45,529 nucleotides of DNA from DSAD01 sp036825155 (GTDB lineage Bacteria > Desulfobacterota > Desulfomonilia > UBA1062), in contig DAISYU010000015.1 of the NCBI GenBank assembly GCA_036825155.1, positions 1-45,529 on the forward strand. Reading direction: 5' to 3'. Position numbers and translations under genes: made by a program. Of this stretch, positions 26,447-35,121 are shown in pieces. Numbering within the stretch: position 1 is the first letter of the stretch; the number at the start of each line of letters is the position of its first letter. The notes under the pieces were generated by a model. That model worked only from the letters and a program-made list of their open reading frames with translations, did not search any database and was not told where the DNA came from.

Positions 26447-28237
26447 TTAACTCTTTGTCTTGCTGTCTTGCAGTTCTTTCAGCAAGTCCCCGAGATTGGT
26501 ACCGACCTTCTCGGAGCCCTTGTCCTGGGTTGCCATGGTCTTCTTTTCCTGCGCATCATCGATGGCCTTGATGGAAAGACCTATCTTCTTGTTCTCAGGA
26601 GAAATACGCAGCACCATGGCCTCCACTTCCTGGCCTACTTCCAGGATATCGGAGAGGGAATCGATCTTGTCGCTGCTGACCTCAGAGATGTGGATCATGC
26701 CCTCGACACCCTGTCGAATCTCGACAAATGCACCGAAATCGGTCAGTGAGGTGATCTTGCCCTTGATAAGGCTCCCCACGGGATGCTCGTTGGCGACCTG
26801 GGTCCAGGGATCCGGGCTGAGCTGCTTGACGCCGAGAGAGAATTTCTCATTATCCGGGTCAATGGTGAGCACCTTGGCAGGGATAACATCTCCCTTCTTG
26901 TACTGATCCCTTGGGTTCTTGATCTTCGGATCCCAGGAGATATCGGACACATGGATGAGTCCGTCGACATCGATATTTTCATCCACGCTCACAAACAACC
27001 CGAAATCCGTCACATTCTTTACGGTTGCGTCCACCACCGTACCCTGCGGATAGTACTCTTCGATGAGTTCCCATGGATTCGGGGACGTCTGCTTGAGGCC
27101 AAGAGAGATTCTCCTGTTCTCCTGGTCGACACCGAGTACGACAACATCCACTTCCTGACCTTCTTCCAGGATGGATGATGGGTGCCTCACCCTTTTGGTC
27201 CAGAACATCTCCGAGATATGGACAAGTCCCTCGACGCCTTCTTCCAGCTCGACGAACGCACCGTAATTGGTAATGGAGGTGACCTTTCCCGAGATCTTCT
27301 TGCCGATGGGGTACCGGTATTCAAGACCCTCCCATGGGTCCGGGATCAGCTGTTTCATGCCCAGAGAAATTTTCTCTGTTTCCGGATCAAACTCGAGGAC
27401 CTTTACCCTGATCTCCTGTCCTGTGGAGACTTTGTCTTTCGGATCTTTGAGCTTGCCCCACGACATATCGGTGATATGGAGAAGTCCGTCAATACCACCG
27501 ATATCGACAAAGGCTCCATAGGCCATGATATTTTTCACCTTGCCGGTGATCACGTCATCCTTTGAAAGGGTTTCCAAGAGCTTCTTCTTGTTCTCATCCC
27601 GCTGCCTCTCGAGGATTTCCCGATGGCTTACAACGACATTGTTTTTCTTCCGGTTGAACTTGATGACCGCTACATCGATGTCATGACCGATCATCTTTTC
27701 CAGCTCTGTCTCGGAAACAGGATTGAGTGTCGCCTGTGAACTCGGCAGGAAGGCAAGGATACCGATATCGACGGTCAGACCGCCCTTTATTCTCTCAACA
27801 ACCCTGCCCTTGAGGAAACCGTTTTCCTGATATGCCTTGAAAATGTCGTCCCATACCTTTATGCGACGAGCCTTTTCCTTGCTTAACCTGATAATACCCT
27901 TGACGGGATTGATGCTTTCGACCAGCACCTCCACCTCATCGCCGACCGAGATGTTGATATTGCCCTTGTCATCGATGAATTCCTGAATACGGGCCTGGCC
28001 GTCATTCTTTCTGCCGATGTCTATCATGATGTGCTCTGTACCGATCTGGACCACGGTTCCCATAACCACGGAACCGGTGGAGACCCGTTTATCCAATGTC
28101 TCTTCGTACAGGGCTTCCAAGTCAGTTTCTGCATCAATCAGTTCATCTTCAGTCTCGTCTTGTTGCAGCCGAGTGTCTTCCTCCTTAATTGCATTTTCCT
28201 GTTCTTGATCTGTTTTGTTTTCTTCTGCGCTAAACAT
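26447..28237 (-). CDS. rpsA: 30S ribosomal protein S1, six S1 domains
   Basis: Binds mRNA on the small subunit and assists initiation on structured messages. 596 residues: an acidic N-terminal extension of about 50 residues, then six S1/OB domains (about 56-120, 141-206, 228-295, 313-381, 399-470, 488-557), and a short tail. The last four have the classical core (for example ITNYGAFVELEEGVEGLVHISE) and the first two are divergent ribosome-binding domains, as in E. coli S1. This is the full Gram-negative type. It heads the minus-strand operon to pilD; a candidate promoter lies upstream. Confidence 0.96.
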   Translation of the reverse strand: MFSAEENKTDQEQENAIKEEDTRLQQDETEDELIDAETDLEALYEETLDKRVSTGSVVMGTVVQIGTEHIMIDIGRKNDGQARIQEFIDDKGNINISVGDEVEVLVESINPVKGIIRLSKEKARRIKVWDDIFKAYQENGFLKGRVVERIKGGLTVDIGILAFLPSSQATLNPVSETELEKMIGHDIDVAVIKFNRKKNNVVVSHREILERQRDENKKKLLETLSKDDVITGKVKNIMAYGAFVDIGGIDGLLHITDMSWGKLKDPKDKVSTGQEIRVKVLEFDPETEKISLGMKQLIPDPWEGLEYRYPIGKKISGKVTSITNYGAFVELEEGVEGLVHISEMFWTKRVRHPSSILEEGQEVDVVVLGVDQENRRISLGLKQTSPNPWELIEEYYPQGTVVDATVKNVTDFGLFVSVDENIDVDGLIHVSDISWDPKIKNPRDQYKKGDVIPAKVLTIDPDNEKFSLGVKQLSPDPWTQVANEHPVGSLIKGKITSLTDFGAFVEIRQGVEGMIHISEVSSDKIDSLSDILEVGQEVEAMVLRISPENKKIGLSIKAIDDAQEKKTMATQDKGSEKVGTNLGDLLKELQDSKTKS

Positions 28238-28287
28238 TTTATTATCCCCCTATCCGTCGTTCCTTATTCCTTTAATAAGTTGGCATC

Positions 28288-28316
28288 CTATACAATATAG
28301 ATGCCCAAATTACAAG
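28288..28316 (-). promoter_or_regulatory. candidate promoter of rpsA
   Basis: Minus strand: -35 TTGTAA (complement of 28311-28316, 4 of 6), 17-base spacer, -10 TATAGG (complement of 28288-28293, 4 of 6), about 50 bases before the ATG. The leader between them carries the purine-rich ggggga ribosome binding site. Prediction by eye. Confidence 0.3.
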
Positions 28317-28459
28317 ACTTTAATATTCCCGGGGAAAATGATTTGATTTCAAAGAGATAGGAACCAGGCCAAATTGCATCTGAGTCAGCGCGTTCGGCAG
28401 GTCTGCCCTGCGGAAATTTTCAAGCATGACGAAGAGGGGGCTGTGCTGAGGGAGACGAT

Positions 28460-28885
28460 TCAGTCCAGGGGATTCTTCTTGGGCTTTATCGCTGAGGGGT
28501 CTTTCAGTGCCTTATCCAGGTCGTTGAAGATCTTTGCCTTGTCGGGACTCCTGCCGAGTGTCTTTTCGATCTCCTTCAGGCGCGACTGCTGTTTGTTCTG
28601 AAACTGGCTGATTTCGTCCTTCATCTGTGAAGCCTGCTGGCCCCTCGGCAGATCCTCAACGAGAACATGGTCAGCAATGCTGTACCGCAACTGTGAACCC
28701 GCCTGTATAACCCGGATGATGGATCGGTCTTCAAGTTTCCTGCCCAGCAGGGAAAGCTCTTCCTCGGAGGTTTTCAGGAGCTCCGAAAGTCCCTGAAGTG
28801 TCGGCGGTCTCCCGTTCAGGTGTTCGAAGACCCGGATACCGGCGAGAAATACATGAGCCTGCTCATACAGATCCGTAGATTTCAT
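28460..28885 (-). CDS. small winged-helix-like protein of unknown function
   Basis: A 141-residue soluble protein. Residues 14-66 look like a winged helix: GRPPTLQGLSELLKTSEEEL as helix-turn-helix, then RKLEDRSIIRVIQAG and LRYSIADH as a wing. The rest is a charged helix with Q- and K-rich composition (about 80-115), perhaps a coiled coil, ending in a basic tail. It may bind DNA, but this is inference. It is divergent from the LysM gene, 111 bases away, and the region between contains the LysM promoter candidate. Confidence 0.65.
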   Translation of the reverse strand: MKSTDLYEQAHVFLAGIRVFEHLNGRPPTLQGLSELLKTSEEELSLLGRKLEDRSIIRVIQAGSQLRYSIADHVLVEDLPRGQQASQMKDEISQFQNKQQSRLKEIEKTLGRSPDKAKIFNDLDKALKDPSAIKPKKNPLD

Positions 28886-28939
28886 GGCTTACATCTATAG
28901 CAAAGTCAGGGAATATGCAATAACGATTCAAGAATACGC

Positions 28940-28970
28940 TTGACATCGCCGATATAAGAAAACAAATAAT
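28940..28970 (+). promoter_or_regulatory. candidate promoter of the LysM gene
   Basis: Perfect -35 TTGACA (28940-28945), a long 19-base spacer, and -10 AATAAT (28965-28970, 5 of 6). The TTG start of the LysM gene is 26 bases after the -10 box, with its ribosome binding site (28983-28989) inside the leader. Confidence 0.4.
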
Positions 28971-28996
28971 GCCGTTATTAAGAAGGAGGTTTCGAA

Positions 28997-29980
28997 TTGA
29001 AAAAGACACTATCCATTTTGATCGGTCTTTTCATATTTCTCTTCATATATATGCCTGTCATGGCTGAAGATACTGTTCATATCGTCAAGAAGGGCGACAC
29101 CCTCTGGGGCATTTCATCTCAATACCTTGAGACACCCTGGAAGTGGCCGCTGGTATGGGCAAACAACACAGACATAACCAATCCGCACCTTATCTACCCG
29201 AACGATAAAGTGGTAATCTCCAGGCAGGGAGACAAGGTAATCATAACCATCATTCCGGCAGAAGAACCTGCACAGGAACCCATGATCTACACCCCGAAAG
29301 AAATAGCGGAGGAAGAGGAAAAGACCATTGTTGTTTCACCAAAGTTCTCTACGTACATATACAGCCCGAATATCCTGAAAGGTTCCGGTTCCGTTATCAA
29401 GAAACACGGGATGGGTGAGCTGGCATCGAAAAACGACAAGGTGCTGATCAAGACATCATCGGGGTTCTCCATTGATCAGGGCATTACGATCGTTTCAAAG
29501 GTCATGGATGTCAAGAAGGGTGAAGACGTTGTCGGATACCTGTACAAGGCTGTTGCCATTGCCACGGTGGAGGAAACATCCTCCAATGTCTCAAAGGCAC
29601 TGATACAATACTCCAGCCAGGAGGTACAGGCCGGCGATGTGGTCTTTGATGACCTCAAGCCCATAGCGCCGTTGACGGTACAACTCTCCGAGCCTGCCCT
29701 GGAAAGTGACGGCCGCATCATCGATCTGTACGGTGGATTAACCGGCAGTTCCGATCTGGATCTCGTGTTCATGGATGTGGGCATGAAAAACGGCATCACA
29801 GAGGGAGCGCTGCTTTCCATCTATAAAGAGACCGCCTTGGAGGAAAAAGACGTTTCCTTCCGTGATTATCAGGGAATGCTCATTGTCCTTCAGTCGCTGG
29901 AGAAGTCATCCATGGGGCTTATCATAGAGTCCAAGGGACCGATCCAGAGGGATTTCCCGGTAGAGGGCATCGAGGAATAG
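28997..29980 (+). CDS. exported LysM-domain protein
   Basis: A 327-residue secreted protein: signal peptide (1-23, cleavage after VMA), then one LysM domain (about 26-76, HIVKKGDTLWGISSQYL ... LIYPNDKVVI) that binds peptidoglycan, then about 250 residues of beta-rich sequence without a known domain. The pattern (LysM, then a soluble module with repeats of the form KVLIKT and VVFDDLKP) is common in Deltaproteobacteria. The start is TTG, supported by aaggagg at 28983-28989, 7 bases upstream. A role in cell-envelope maintenance is likely; the precise role is unknown. Confidence 0.85.
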   Translation: MKKTLSILIGLFIFLFIYMPVMAEDTVHIVKKGDTLWGISSQYLETPWKWPLVWANNTDITNPHLIYPNDKVVISRQGDKVIITIIPAEEPAQEPMIYTPKEIAEEEEKTIVVSPKFSTYIYSPNILKGSGSVIKKHGMGELASKNDKVLIKTSSGFSIDQGITIVSKVMDVKKGEDVVGYLYKAVAIATVEETSSNVSKALIQYSSQEVQAGDVVFDDLKPIAPLTVQLSEPALESDGRIIDLYGGLTGSSDLDLVFMDVGMKNGITEGALLSIYKETALEEKDVSFRDYQGMLIVLQSLEKSSMGLIIESKGPIQRDFPVEGIEE

Positions 29981-30027
29981 CTGCACGATAATATTCCAAA
30001 GGTGGGACGCGTTGTATTGCGGGGTTC

Positions 30028-30339
30028 TTACAAAGGGACCCCCTGATACGACAGCAACGTGTTCAATCCCCTTTCATCCGTCCTGGTAAACAGGATTCCG
30101 ATCCCCAGATCTGTTCTTCTGACCACACGCCCCTGGGTCCAGATGATCTTCCCGAACTCCTCTGCGTCCAGACTTGCGATAATATACCCTTCCACGTCCC
30201 CAGGCGGATCATCGGTATTTATGAACATTCCGCCCCTGCTTATGTTGCTCACCCGGCCGATTCTGTAGGCAAACCCGTTGTCCCTGTAGGCAACCTTCAT
30301 ATTCACCCGTGCTCGTTTGTGTGCCCTTTGTTCTTCCAT
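30028..30339 (-). CDS. PilZ domain protein (c-di-GMP receptor)
   Basis: A 103-residue single PilZ domain. Both c-di-GMP-binding motifs are intact: RxxxR as R5...R9 (RAHKR) and N/DxSxxG as N32-I-S34-R-G-G37 (NISRGG). It should therefore bind the second messenger; its target is unknown. A ribosome binding site ggaggt lies 8 bases before the ATG. The HD-GYP regulator encoded at 35118 degrades the same messenger, so both ends of the signal are near each other. The stop is 47 bases from the convergent LysM gene. Confidence 0.9.
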   Translation of the reverse strand: MEEQRAHKRARVNMKVAYRDNGFAYRIGRVSNISRGGMFINTDDPPGDVEGYIIASLDAEEFGKIIWTQGRVVRRTDLGIGILFTRTDERGLNTLLSYQGVPL

Positions 30340-30405
30340 AGCCAGACACCTCCGAATCCTTGCAATAGAACATCATCGAAACATAATCATTATAATAACT
30401 GTTAT

Positions 30406-30435
30406 AGTATACAGGAAGACCACCTGTTGTATCAA
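30406..30435 (-). promoter_or_regulatory. candidate promoter of the PilZ gene with a small palindrome
   Basis: Minus strand: -35 TTGATA (complement of 30430-30435, 5 of 6), 18-base spacer, -10 TATACT (complement of 30406-30411, 5 of 6). Just downstream lies a perfect 11-base palindrome, ataac-t-gttat (30395-30405), and a second perfect -10-like TATAAT (complement of 30389-30394). The palindrome is placed where a repressor could act, but this is speculative. Confidence 0.45.
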
Positions 30436-30556
30436 GCCAATTGACGAATCATATACAAATTTTCACTTGTTGGGAACAGGACCCACAGGATCCTGACACC
30501 TCTGCTCCGGACATGGAATCATATGTGTGGTCTGCGCGGTATGGAGCGAAGACGGA

Positions 30557-30585
30557 TTGACACCCCGGGTCCAATACGATATAGA
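30557..30585 (+). promoter_or_regulatory. candidate promoter of hpt, implying a leaderless mRNA
   Basis: Perfect -35 TTGACA (30557-30562), 17-base spacer, -10 TATAGA (30580-30585, 4 of 6). The ATG of hpt starts only 7 bases further on, at the expected transcription start, and no Shine-Dalgarno sequence precedes it. Confidence 0.5.
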
Positions 30586-30592
30586 TTGATCC

Positions 30593-31102
30593 ATGAAGAT
30601 CTTGTTCAACGCCCGAGAAATAGCTCAGAAAGTTCAGGAAGTCGGGGAAGAGATAACTGCAGCCTATGAAGGAGAAGATCTCTTTATCGTGGGTATTCTC
30701 AAAGGTGGTTTTATGTTCATGTCGGATCTGGTGCGGCAGATACATCTGCCTGTCAAGATCGGCTTTGTCAGACTTTCCAGCTATGGCAATTCCGACAGAC
30801 CGCAGGGAAACGTAAAGATTGTCGATGACCTTGATGAGGCGATCAAGGACAAACACGTCCTGATCGTGGATGATATCATGGACACCGGAGAAAGCCTTGT
30901 GGCATTCAAGAAACACCTGGAGAGCAAGGGGCCTCTCTCGGTAAAGATCTGTACCATGATTGACAAAACCGCGAGGAGAACAGTACCTATGGAACCGGAC
31001 TACTATGGTTTCCGCATCGAAGACGGGTTTATCGTAGGGTATGGCCTTGATTATGCCGAGGATTACAGGGCCTTGGCTGATATTTATGTTATAGAGCCCT
31101 GA
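30593..31102 (+). CDS. hpt: hypoxanthine phosphoribosyltransferase
   Basis: Salvages hypoxanthine (and guanine) to IMP/GMP with PRPP. 169 residues with the type I PRTase PRPP-binding loop VLIVDDIMDTGES (89-101), an N-terminal VGILKGGFMF that contacts pyrophosphate, and the flexible loop around SSYGNSDRPQG. The C-terminal part VGYGLDYAEDYRALADIYVI is the purine-binding hood. It starts a plus-strand run that continues with the zinc-ribbon gene 20 bases later. The product of prs (minus strand, 6899) supplies its substrate. Confidence 0.95.
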   Translation: MKILFNAREIAQKVQEVGEEITAAYEGEDLFIVGILKGGFMFMSDLVRQIHLPVKIGFVRLSSYGNSDRPQGNVKIVDDLDEAIKDKHVLIVDDIMDTGESLVAFKKHLESKGPLSVKICTMIDKTARRTVPMEPDYYGFRIEDGFIVGYGLDYAEDYRALADIYVIEP

Positions 31103-31122
31103 AACAGGAGGGAATCCGCTTG

Positions 31123-32034
31123 ATGGTAGTCGTATGTCCGAATTGCCACAGCAAGTTCAATCTGAAAGATGCATCTTTCATTAAGAAACCTGTGAAGATG
31201 CGGTGCAGCGTATGCTCACATGTCTTCCCCTATACCCCTGAGAATGAGCCGACACTGGAGGAGGAGTTCGACAGCCTCATCTCTTCCCGGAAGGAATCGT
31301 CAGCAGAGGGTATCGAGCAGGAAGAGTCCTTCGAGGATTTCGGCGCTGAGATAACAGAAACCGAACACAAAGAAGAATTCCGGGAAGAGGAGCAGATTGA
31401 CGAACAGCAGGTGCAGCCGGAATCAGTCATCCGCGAGATAGACTCAATCCTCGGTGCCGGCGAAGAGATGGGCACGGGACAGGTGGAGAAGACCAGGAAG
31501 GAATCACGAAGAAGAGCACCTGTTGCAGCCATCATCAGTGTTATTCTCATCCTGCTGGTGTTCGCCGGCGTTGCCCTGTGGATCATGAAAGACAAGATAC
31601 CGTTCCTGCAGAAACCTGCAGAAGAACTCCAGCAGGCCGTTCTTGAACGCGGTCCGTTTTTCTCCATCTCTGAAGACAGCCTCACCTATGAACTACTCAC
31701 CAACCACAAAGAGGGGACCGTCCTCGTTATCAAGGGGGTTATCAAAAAGCTCACCAGCAAGCCGCTGGAATCAGTTATGGTCCAGGCTCGGGTTTACGGC
31801 AAAGACAACAAGCTCATCGATACCCGCAATGCCTATGCAGGCATTGTTCCGGACTCTTCAGAACTCATGCGTCAGAAGAGCGATGATATCAATATTCTCC
31901 TTACTGCAGAGCCGAGAACAATGGGGGCATTATCCAGTTCCCAGGATATACCCTTTGCCGTTGCCTTCTTTGGCAAACCAGCTCTTGAAGGCACGTCGTT
32001 CCAGGTTGAGGTGAAGGAATTTCATTGGAGATAA
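31123..32034 (+). CDS. zinc-ribbon, single-pass DUF3426-like membrane protein
   Basis: A protein of about 303 residues. It opens with an MJ0042-type zinc ribbon, C5-x2-C8 and C28-x2-C31 (VCPNCHSKF ... RCSVCSHVF), then an acidic, E-rich low-complexity region (about 40-125), one membrane span (about 131-153) and a C-terminal periplasmic DUF3426 beta domain (about 165-303). This is a standard architecture in Deltaproteobacteria; the function is unknown. A TTG codon directly before the ATG is in frame and better spaced from aggagg (31106-31111), so 31120 is an alternative start. The stop overlaps the channel gene by 10 bases. Confidence 0.85.
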   Translation: MVVVCPNCHSKFNLKDASFIKKPVKMRCSVCSHVFPYTPENEPTLEEEFDSLISSRKESSAEGIEQEESFEDFGAEITETEHKEEFREEEQIDEQQVQPESVIREIDSILGAGEEMGTGQVEKTRKESRRRAPVAAIISVILILLVFAGVALWIMKDKIPFLQKPAEELQQAVLERGPFFSISEDSLTYELLTNHKEGTVLVIKGVIKKLTSKPLESVMVQARVYGKDNKLIDTRNAYAGIVPDSSELMRQKSDDINILLTAEPRTMGALSSSQDIPFAVAFFGKPALEGTSFQVEVKEFHWR

Positions 32035-33044
32035 GAGAGACTGCCACAGCAGACAGGCTGAAGTATGTCGTCGTAGCTCTAACATTCGTCTTTCTTGCGG
32101 GCACCCTGGGCTTTCACCTGATCGAGGGATGGGGTATCCTCGATTCACTCTTCATGACACTCATCACCATCACGACGATCGGGTACCGCGAGATCTATCC
32201 GCTGTCCGATGCCGGCAAGATATTCGACATCATGCTCATCTTCATGGGAGTAGGTACCGCTGCCTATGGATTTGCAACCGTAGCACAGTTCATAGTAGAG
32301 GGAGAAATTCAAAGGGTCTTAGGGAGGAGAAGGTTGGATAAACAGATAACGCGTATGAACGGACACTACATTATTTGCGGTAACGGCAGGATCGGCTCCC
32401 TCATCTGCCAGGAACTCCAGAATTCCAACAAGACGTTTGTCGTTATCGATAAAGATCCCGTAACCATTTCCGAGCTGAGGAACAGAAACATACCTCACAT
32501 CACCGGTGATGCCACGAATGAAGAAGTCCTCGAAAAGGCAGGCATCTCAAGGGCAAAGGGGCTCATTGCCACCGCATCGTCAGACGTGACAAACGTGTAC
32601 ATCAGCCTCATCGCACGGGAAATGAATCCCCGCATCTTTATCCTCGCCAGGGCAGAGACAGAGGATTCCGTCAAAAACCTGGAACGTGCGGGGGCGAACA
32701 AGGTGATCTCTCCCTATCTCATCGGCGGCCGCCACATGGCGAATATCATCCTGAAACCCACGGTTGTGGATTTCGTCGAACTCGCCACCGGGGAAACCAG
32801 CCAGGAATTCAATATCCAGATGGAGGGATTCCTGATCAGGAGCGAATCGTCTCTCGTGGGAAAGACCCTGAAGGACTCATCCATCAGAAAGGATCTCGGA
32901 CTCATCGTTGTGGGTATAAAGGACCACAACGGGAAGATGATCTTTAACCCGCCGGCGGATTTTATCCTGGATACGAATATTGTGCTCGTCTGCATCGGCG
33001 GGCCCGACGCACTGAAATCCATGAAAAAACTCGTCAGCAGCTAG
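32025..33044 (+). CDS. potassium-channel-like protein with RCK (TrkA) domains and a non-canonical filter
   Basis: A 339-residue two-helix ion channel fused to a cytoplasmic RCK module, as in MthK. TM1 (about 13-31), pore helix and filter (41-56), TM2 (about 63-90), then TrkA-N with the Rossmann motif CGNGRIGSLIC and TrkA-C. The filter reads TTIGYRE (50-56), with arginine R55 where the canonical TVGYG has glycine. The start must be the TTG at 32025 because no ATG precedes TM1; it overlaps the previous gene by 10 bases. K+ selectivity cannot be assumed. Confidence 0.85.
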   Translation: MEIRETATADRLKYVVVALTFVFLAGTLGFHLIEGWGILDSLFMTLITITTIGYREIYPLSDAGKIFDIMLIFMGVGTAAYGFATVAQFIVEGEIQRVLGRRRLDKQITRMNGHYIICGNGRIGSLICQELQNSNKTFVVIDKDPVTISELRNRNIPHITGDATNEEVLEKAGISRAKGLIATASSDVTNVYISLIAREMNPRIFILARAETEDSVKNLERAGANKVISPYLIGGRHMANIILKPTVVDFVELATGETSQEFNIQMEGFLIRSESSLVGKTLKDSSIRKDLGLIVVGIKDHNGKMIFNPPADFILDTNIVLVCIGGPDALKSMKKLVSS

Positions 33045-33049
33045 GTCTC

Positions 33050-33463
33050 ATGCGTATAATGGGCATTGATTACGGAACGAAACGGATCGGTATAGCCATC
33101 AGCGATCCGTCGTGCACCATGGCGCATCCCCTTGATACCGTCGCGGTAAAAGCCGATGGTTCCCATATCGAACACATACGAGGGCTCGTGGGGGAATATG
33201 AGATCACGAAGGTTGTGGTCGGCCTTCCCTATAATATGGACGGCACTATCGGGGCCAGCGGTGAAAGGGTCGCCGCCTGGGCAGACGAGCTTGCAAACTC
33301 ACTTTCCCTGCCCGTGGTGCTCTGGGACGAGAGGCTTACCACCTCAGAGGCCCATGACTTTCTCATAGGCCTGAAGGTCAAGGGAAAGAAGAGAAAACAT
33401 ATCGTGGATAAGATCGCTGCGAGCATTATTCTGAACGATTATCTGAACTCGACACAACCATGA
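33050..33463 (+). CDS. ruvX: YqgF/RuvX family Holliday-junction resolvase-like nuclease
   Basis: A 137-residue RNase H-fold protein of the RuvX/YqgF family, implicated in 16S rRNA 5' processing and, by homology, in Holliday junction resolution. Conserved parts: MGIDYGTKRIGIAISD with the first catalytic aspartate, VVVGLPYNMDGTIG, LWDERLTTSEA and VDKIAASIILNDYL with the terminal aspartates. It starts 5 bases after the channel gene and overlaps mltG by four bases (ATGA at 33460-33463), the usual ruvX-mltG pairing. Confidence 0.93.
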   Translation: MRIMGIDYGTKRIGIAISDPSCTMAHPLDTVAVKADGSHIEHIRGLVGEYEITKVVVGLPYNMDGTIGASGERVAAWADELANSLSLPVVLWDERLTTSEAHDFLIGLKVKGKKRKHIVDKIAASIILNDYLNSTQP

Positions 33464-34455
33464 AATCATTCTGGCAGGGCACACTCATCATCATTGCATG
33501 CATCTCGATACTGGCGCTCACCCACGTATACGTCTTTATTACCACGCCAACCACACCTCTCAGACCGGTAATGATGGAGATCGAACCAGGAACGAGCGCC
33601 TGGGAAATCTCCCTGGAACTCAAGGACCAGGGGATAGTGACGGACCCGTACATGTTCCTGGCAGTGGCCGTGGCCACGAAAAAGGCCAGGCACCTCCAGG
33701 CAGGCACCTACGTCTTTGAAGGGAAACATTTCCCCCTGGATATCATGCATATCCTCTTCAAAGGACGGACGCTCCGCTATCGCATCACCATACCGGAAGG
33801 ATCCAATATCTTTGATATCGGTGAAATTATCGCTGCAACCGGATTGATAACAAAACAGGATTTTATCCGGAGCGCACAGGACAGCCGGACCACCGCATTC
33901 TTCAGCATAGACACCCCATCCATGGAAGGCCATCTCTACCCGGACACCTATTTTCTCTCCCCGCATATGACGGCACTGGAGATCATGGCAAAAATGGTGG
34001 ACCGGTTCAATCAGGTCTATACGCCGAAGATACAGCAGCAGGCAGATGCCCTGGGAATGAGCACATCCCAGGTGCTCACCCTGGCATCCATCGTCGAGAA
34101 AGAAGCGGTATTCAATGACGAGAAGCCGATCATCGCATCAGTGTTCCACAACAGGCTTAAAAGAAAGATGCCTCTCCAGTCGGACCCGACAGCGATCTAC
34201 GGGATCGATGATTTTCACCGAAGGATCACCCCAAAGGACCTCATGAAAGAGTCCCCGTACAACACCTACAAACATACCGGGCTCCCTCCCGGCCCTATCT
34301 GCAATCCCGATAAATACTCAATAAATGCGGTACTCTGGCCCGAAAAAACAGACTTCCTTTACTTCGTATCTCAGGGGAATGGTTTTCACTATTTTTCAAA
34401 GAGTCTGAAAGAGCATAACAGGGCCATTTCAAAGACCCGAAAAAGGAAGAAATAA
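33460..34455 (+). CDS. mltG: endolytic murein transglycosylase MltG
   Basis: Cleaves nascent glycan strands during peptidoglycan synthesis and so sets strand length. 331 residues, with one N-terminal membrane anchor (about 7-28), a LysM-like subdomain, and the YceG catalytic domain. The conserved glutamate lies in ASIVEKEA (E213), and downstream come VFHNRLKRKMPLQSDPT and the substrate-binding stretch NTYKHTGLPPGPICNP. Length and motifs are normal. Overlap with ruvX implies coupled translation. Confidence 0.95.
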   Translation: MKSFWQGTLIIIACISILALTHVYVFITTPTTPLRPVMMEIEPGTSAWEISLELKDQGIVTDPYMFLAVAVATKKARHLQAGTYVFEGKHFPLDIMHILFKGRTLRYRITIPEGSNIFDIGEIIAATGLITKQDFIRSAQDSRTTAFFSIDTPSMEGHLYPDTYFLSPHMTALEIMAKMVDRFNQVYTPKIQQQADALGMSTSQVLTLASIVEKEAVFNDEKPIIASVFHNRLKRKMPLQSDPTAIYGIDDFHRRITPKDLMKESPYNTYKHTGLPPGPICNPDKYSINAVLWPEKTDFLYFVSQGNGFHYFSKSLKEHNRAISKTRKRKK

Positions 34456-34503
34456 CCTCTGTCCATCTAAAGTTAATCATGCGGTATTTCGATACAATAC
34501 AAC

Positions 34504-35121
34504 ATGATACGCTTGCATGCAGCAATCATCGATGACGAAGACGAAGTACTCGACCTCATCGAACAGATATTAAAAGAAGAAGGTCTCAGCACCAAACGGT
34601 ACAACAAGGCAGAGGATCTTCAGGCACAGCTTAACAAGCACAGATTCGATATCATTATCTCCGATCTCATGCTTCCCGGGGGGATGTCGGGGCTCGACCT
34701 GCTTGATGATATCCATCACCGTGGGCTTGACATACCGTTCGTACTCATTACCGGGTATGCCTCGTTGGATTCCGCAATAGAGGCTGTGAACAGGGGTGCC
34801 TTCTACTACATCAAGAAGCCCTTCAACATCGAAGAGATCCGCTTCGTCATCAAACGACTCAGGCAGCACAAGGAACACCTGGATGAGGTGGAACAGTTGA
34901 AAGTCCAGGTCAGAACACTTCAGGCAAAACTCGAAACCGAACTGAAAGAAACCCTGCAGGCCATACCCATGGCAACACCCGTAACCCCGTTTCAGAACGG
35001 CTACGATGTGAACAAGGTTTTCTCTGCTATTGAATACCTCGGGCGACTGAGAACCGACGGGCTCATTTCGGATAAGGAATTCGGCGACTACAAGGAAAAA
35101 ATTCTCAAGAGGATTATATGA
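34504..35121 (+). CDS. response regulator with a C-terminal SHOCT-like tail
   Basis: A 205-residue protein: receiver domain (1-120) with acidic pocket D10-D11, phospho-acceptor D54 in IISDLMLPGG, and K105 in YIKKPF; a helical coiled-coil linker (about 120-150); and a tail (about 170-205, FSAIEYLGRLRTDGLISDKEFGDYK) with the pattern of a SHOCT domain, a short oligomerisation module. It has no DNA-binding or enzymatic output. The stop overlaps the next regulator gene by four bases, so the pair is produced together. No Shine-Dalgarno sequence precedes the ATG; TACAAT (34493-34498) sits 5 bases upstream. Confidence 0.85.
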   Translation: MIRLHAAIIDDEDEVLDLIEQILKEEGLSTKRYNKAEDLQAQLNKHRFDIIISDLMLPGGMSGLDLLDDIHHRGLDIPFVLITGYASLDSAIEAVNRGAFYYIKKPFNIEEIRFVIKRLRQHKEHLDEVEQLKVQVRTLQAKLETELKETLQAIPMATPVTPFQNGYDVNKVFSAIEYLGRLRTDGLISDKEFGDYKEKILKRII

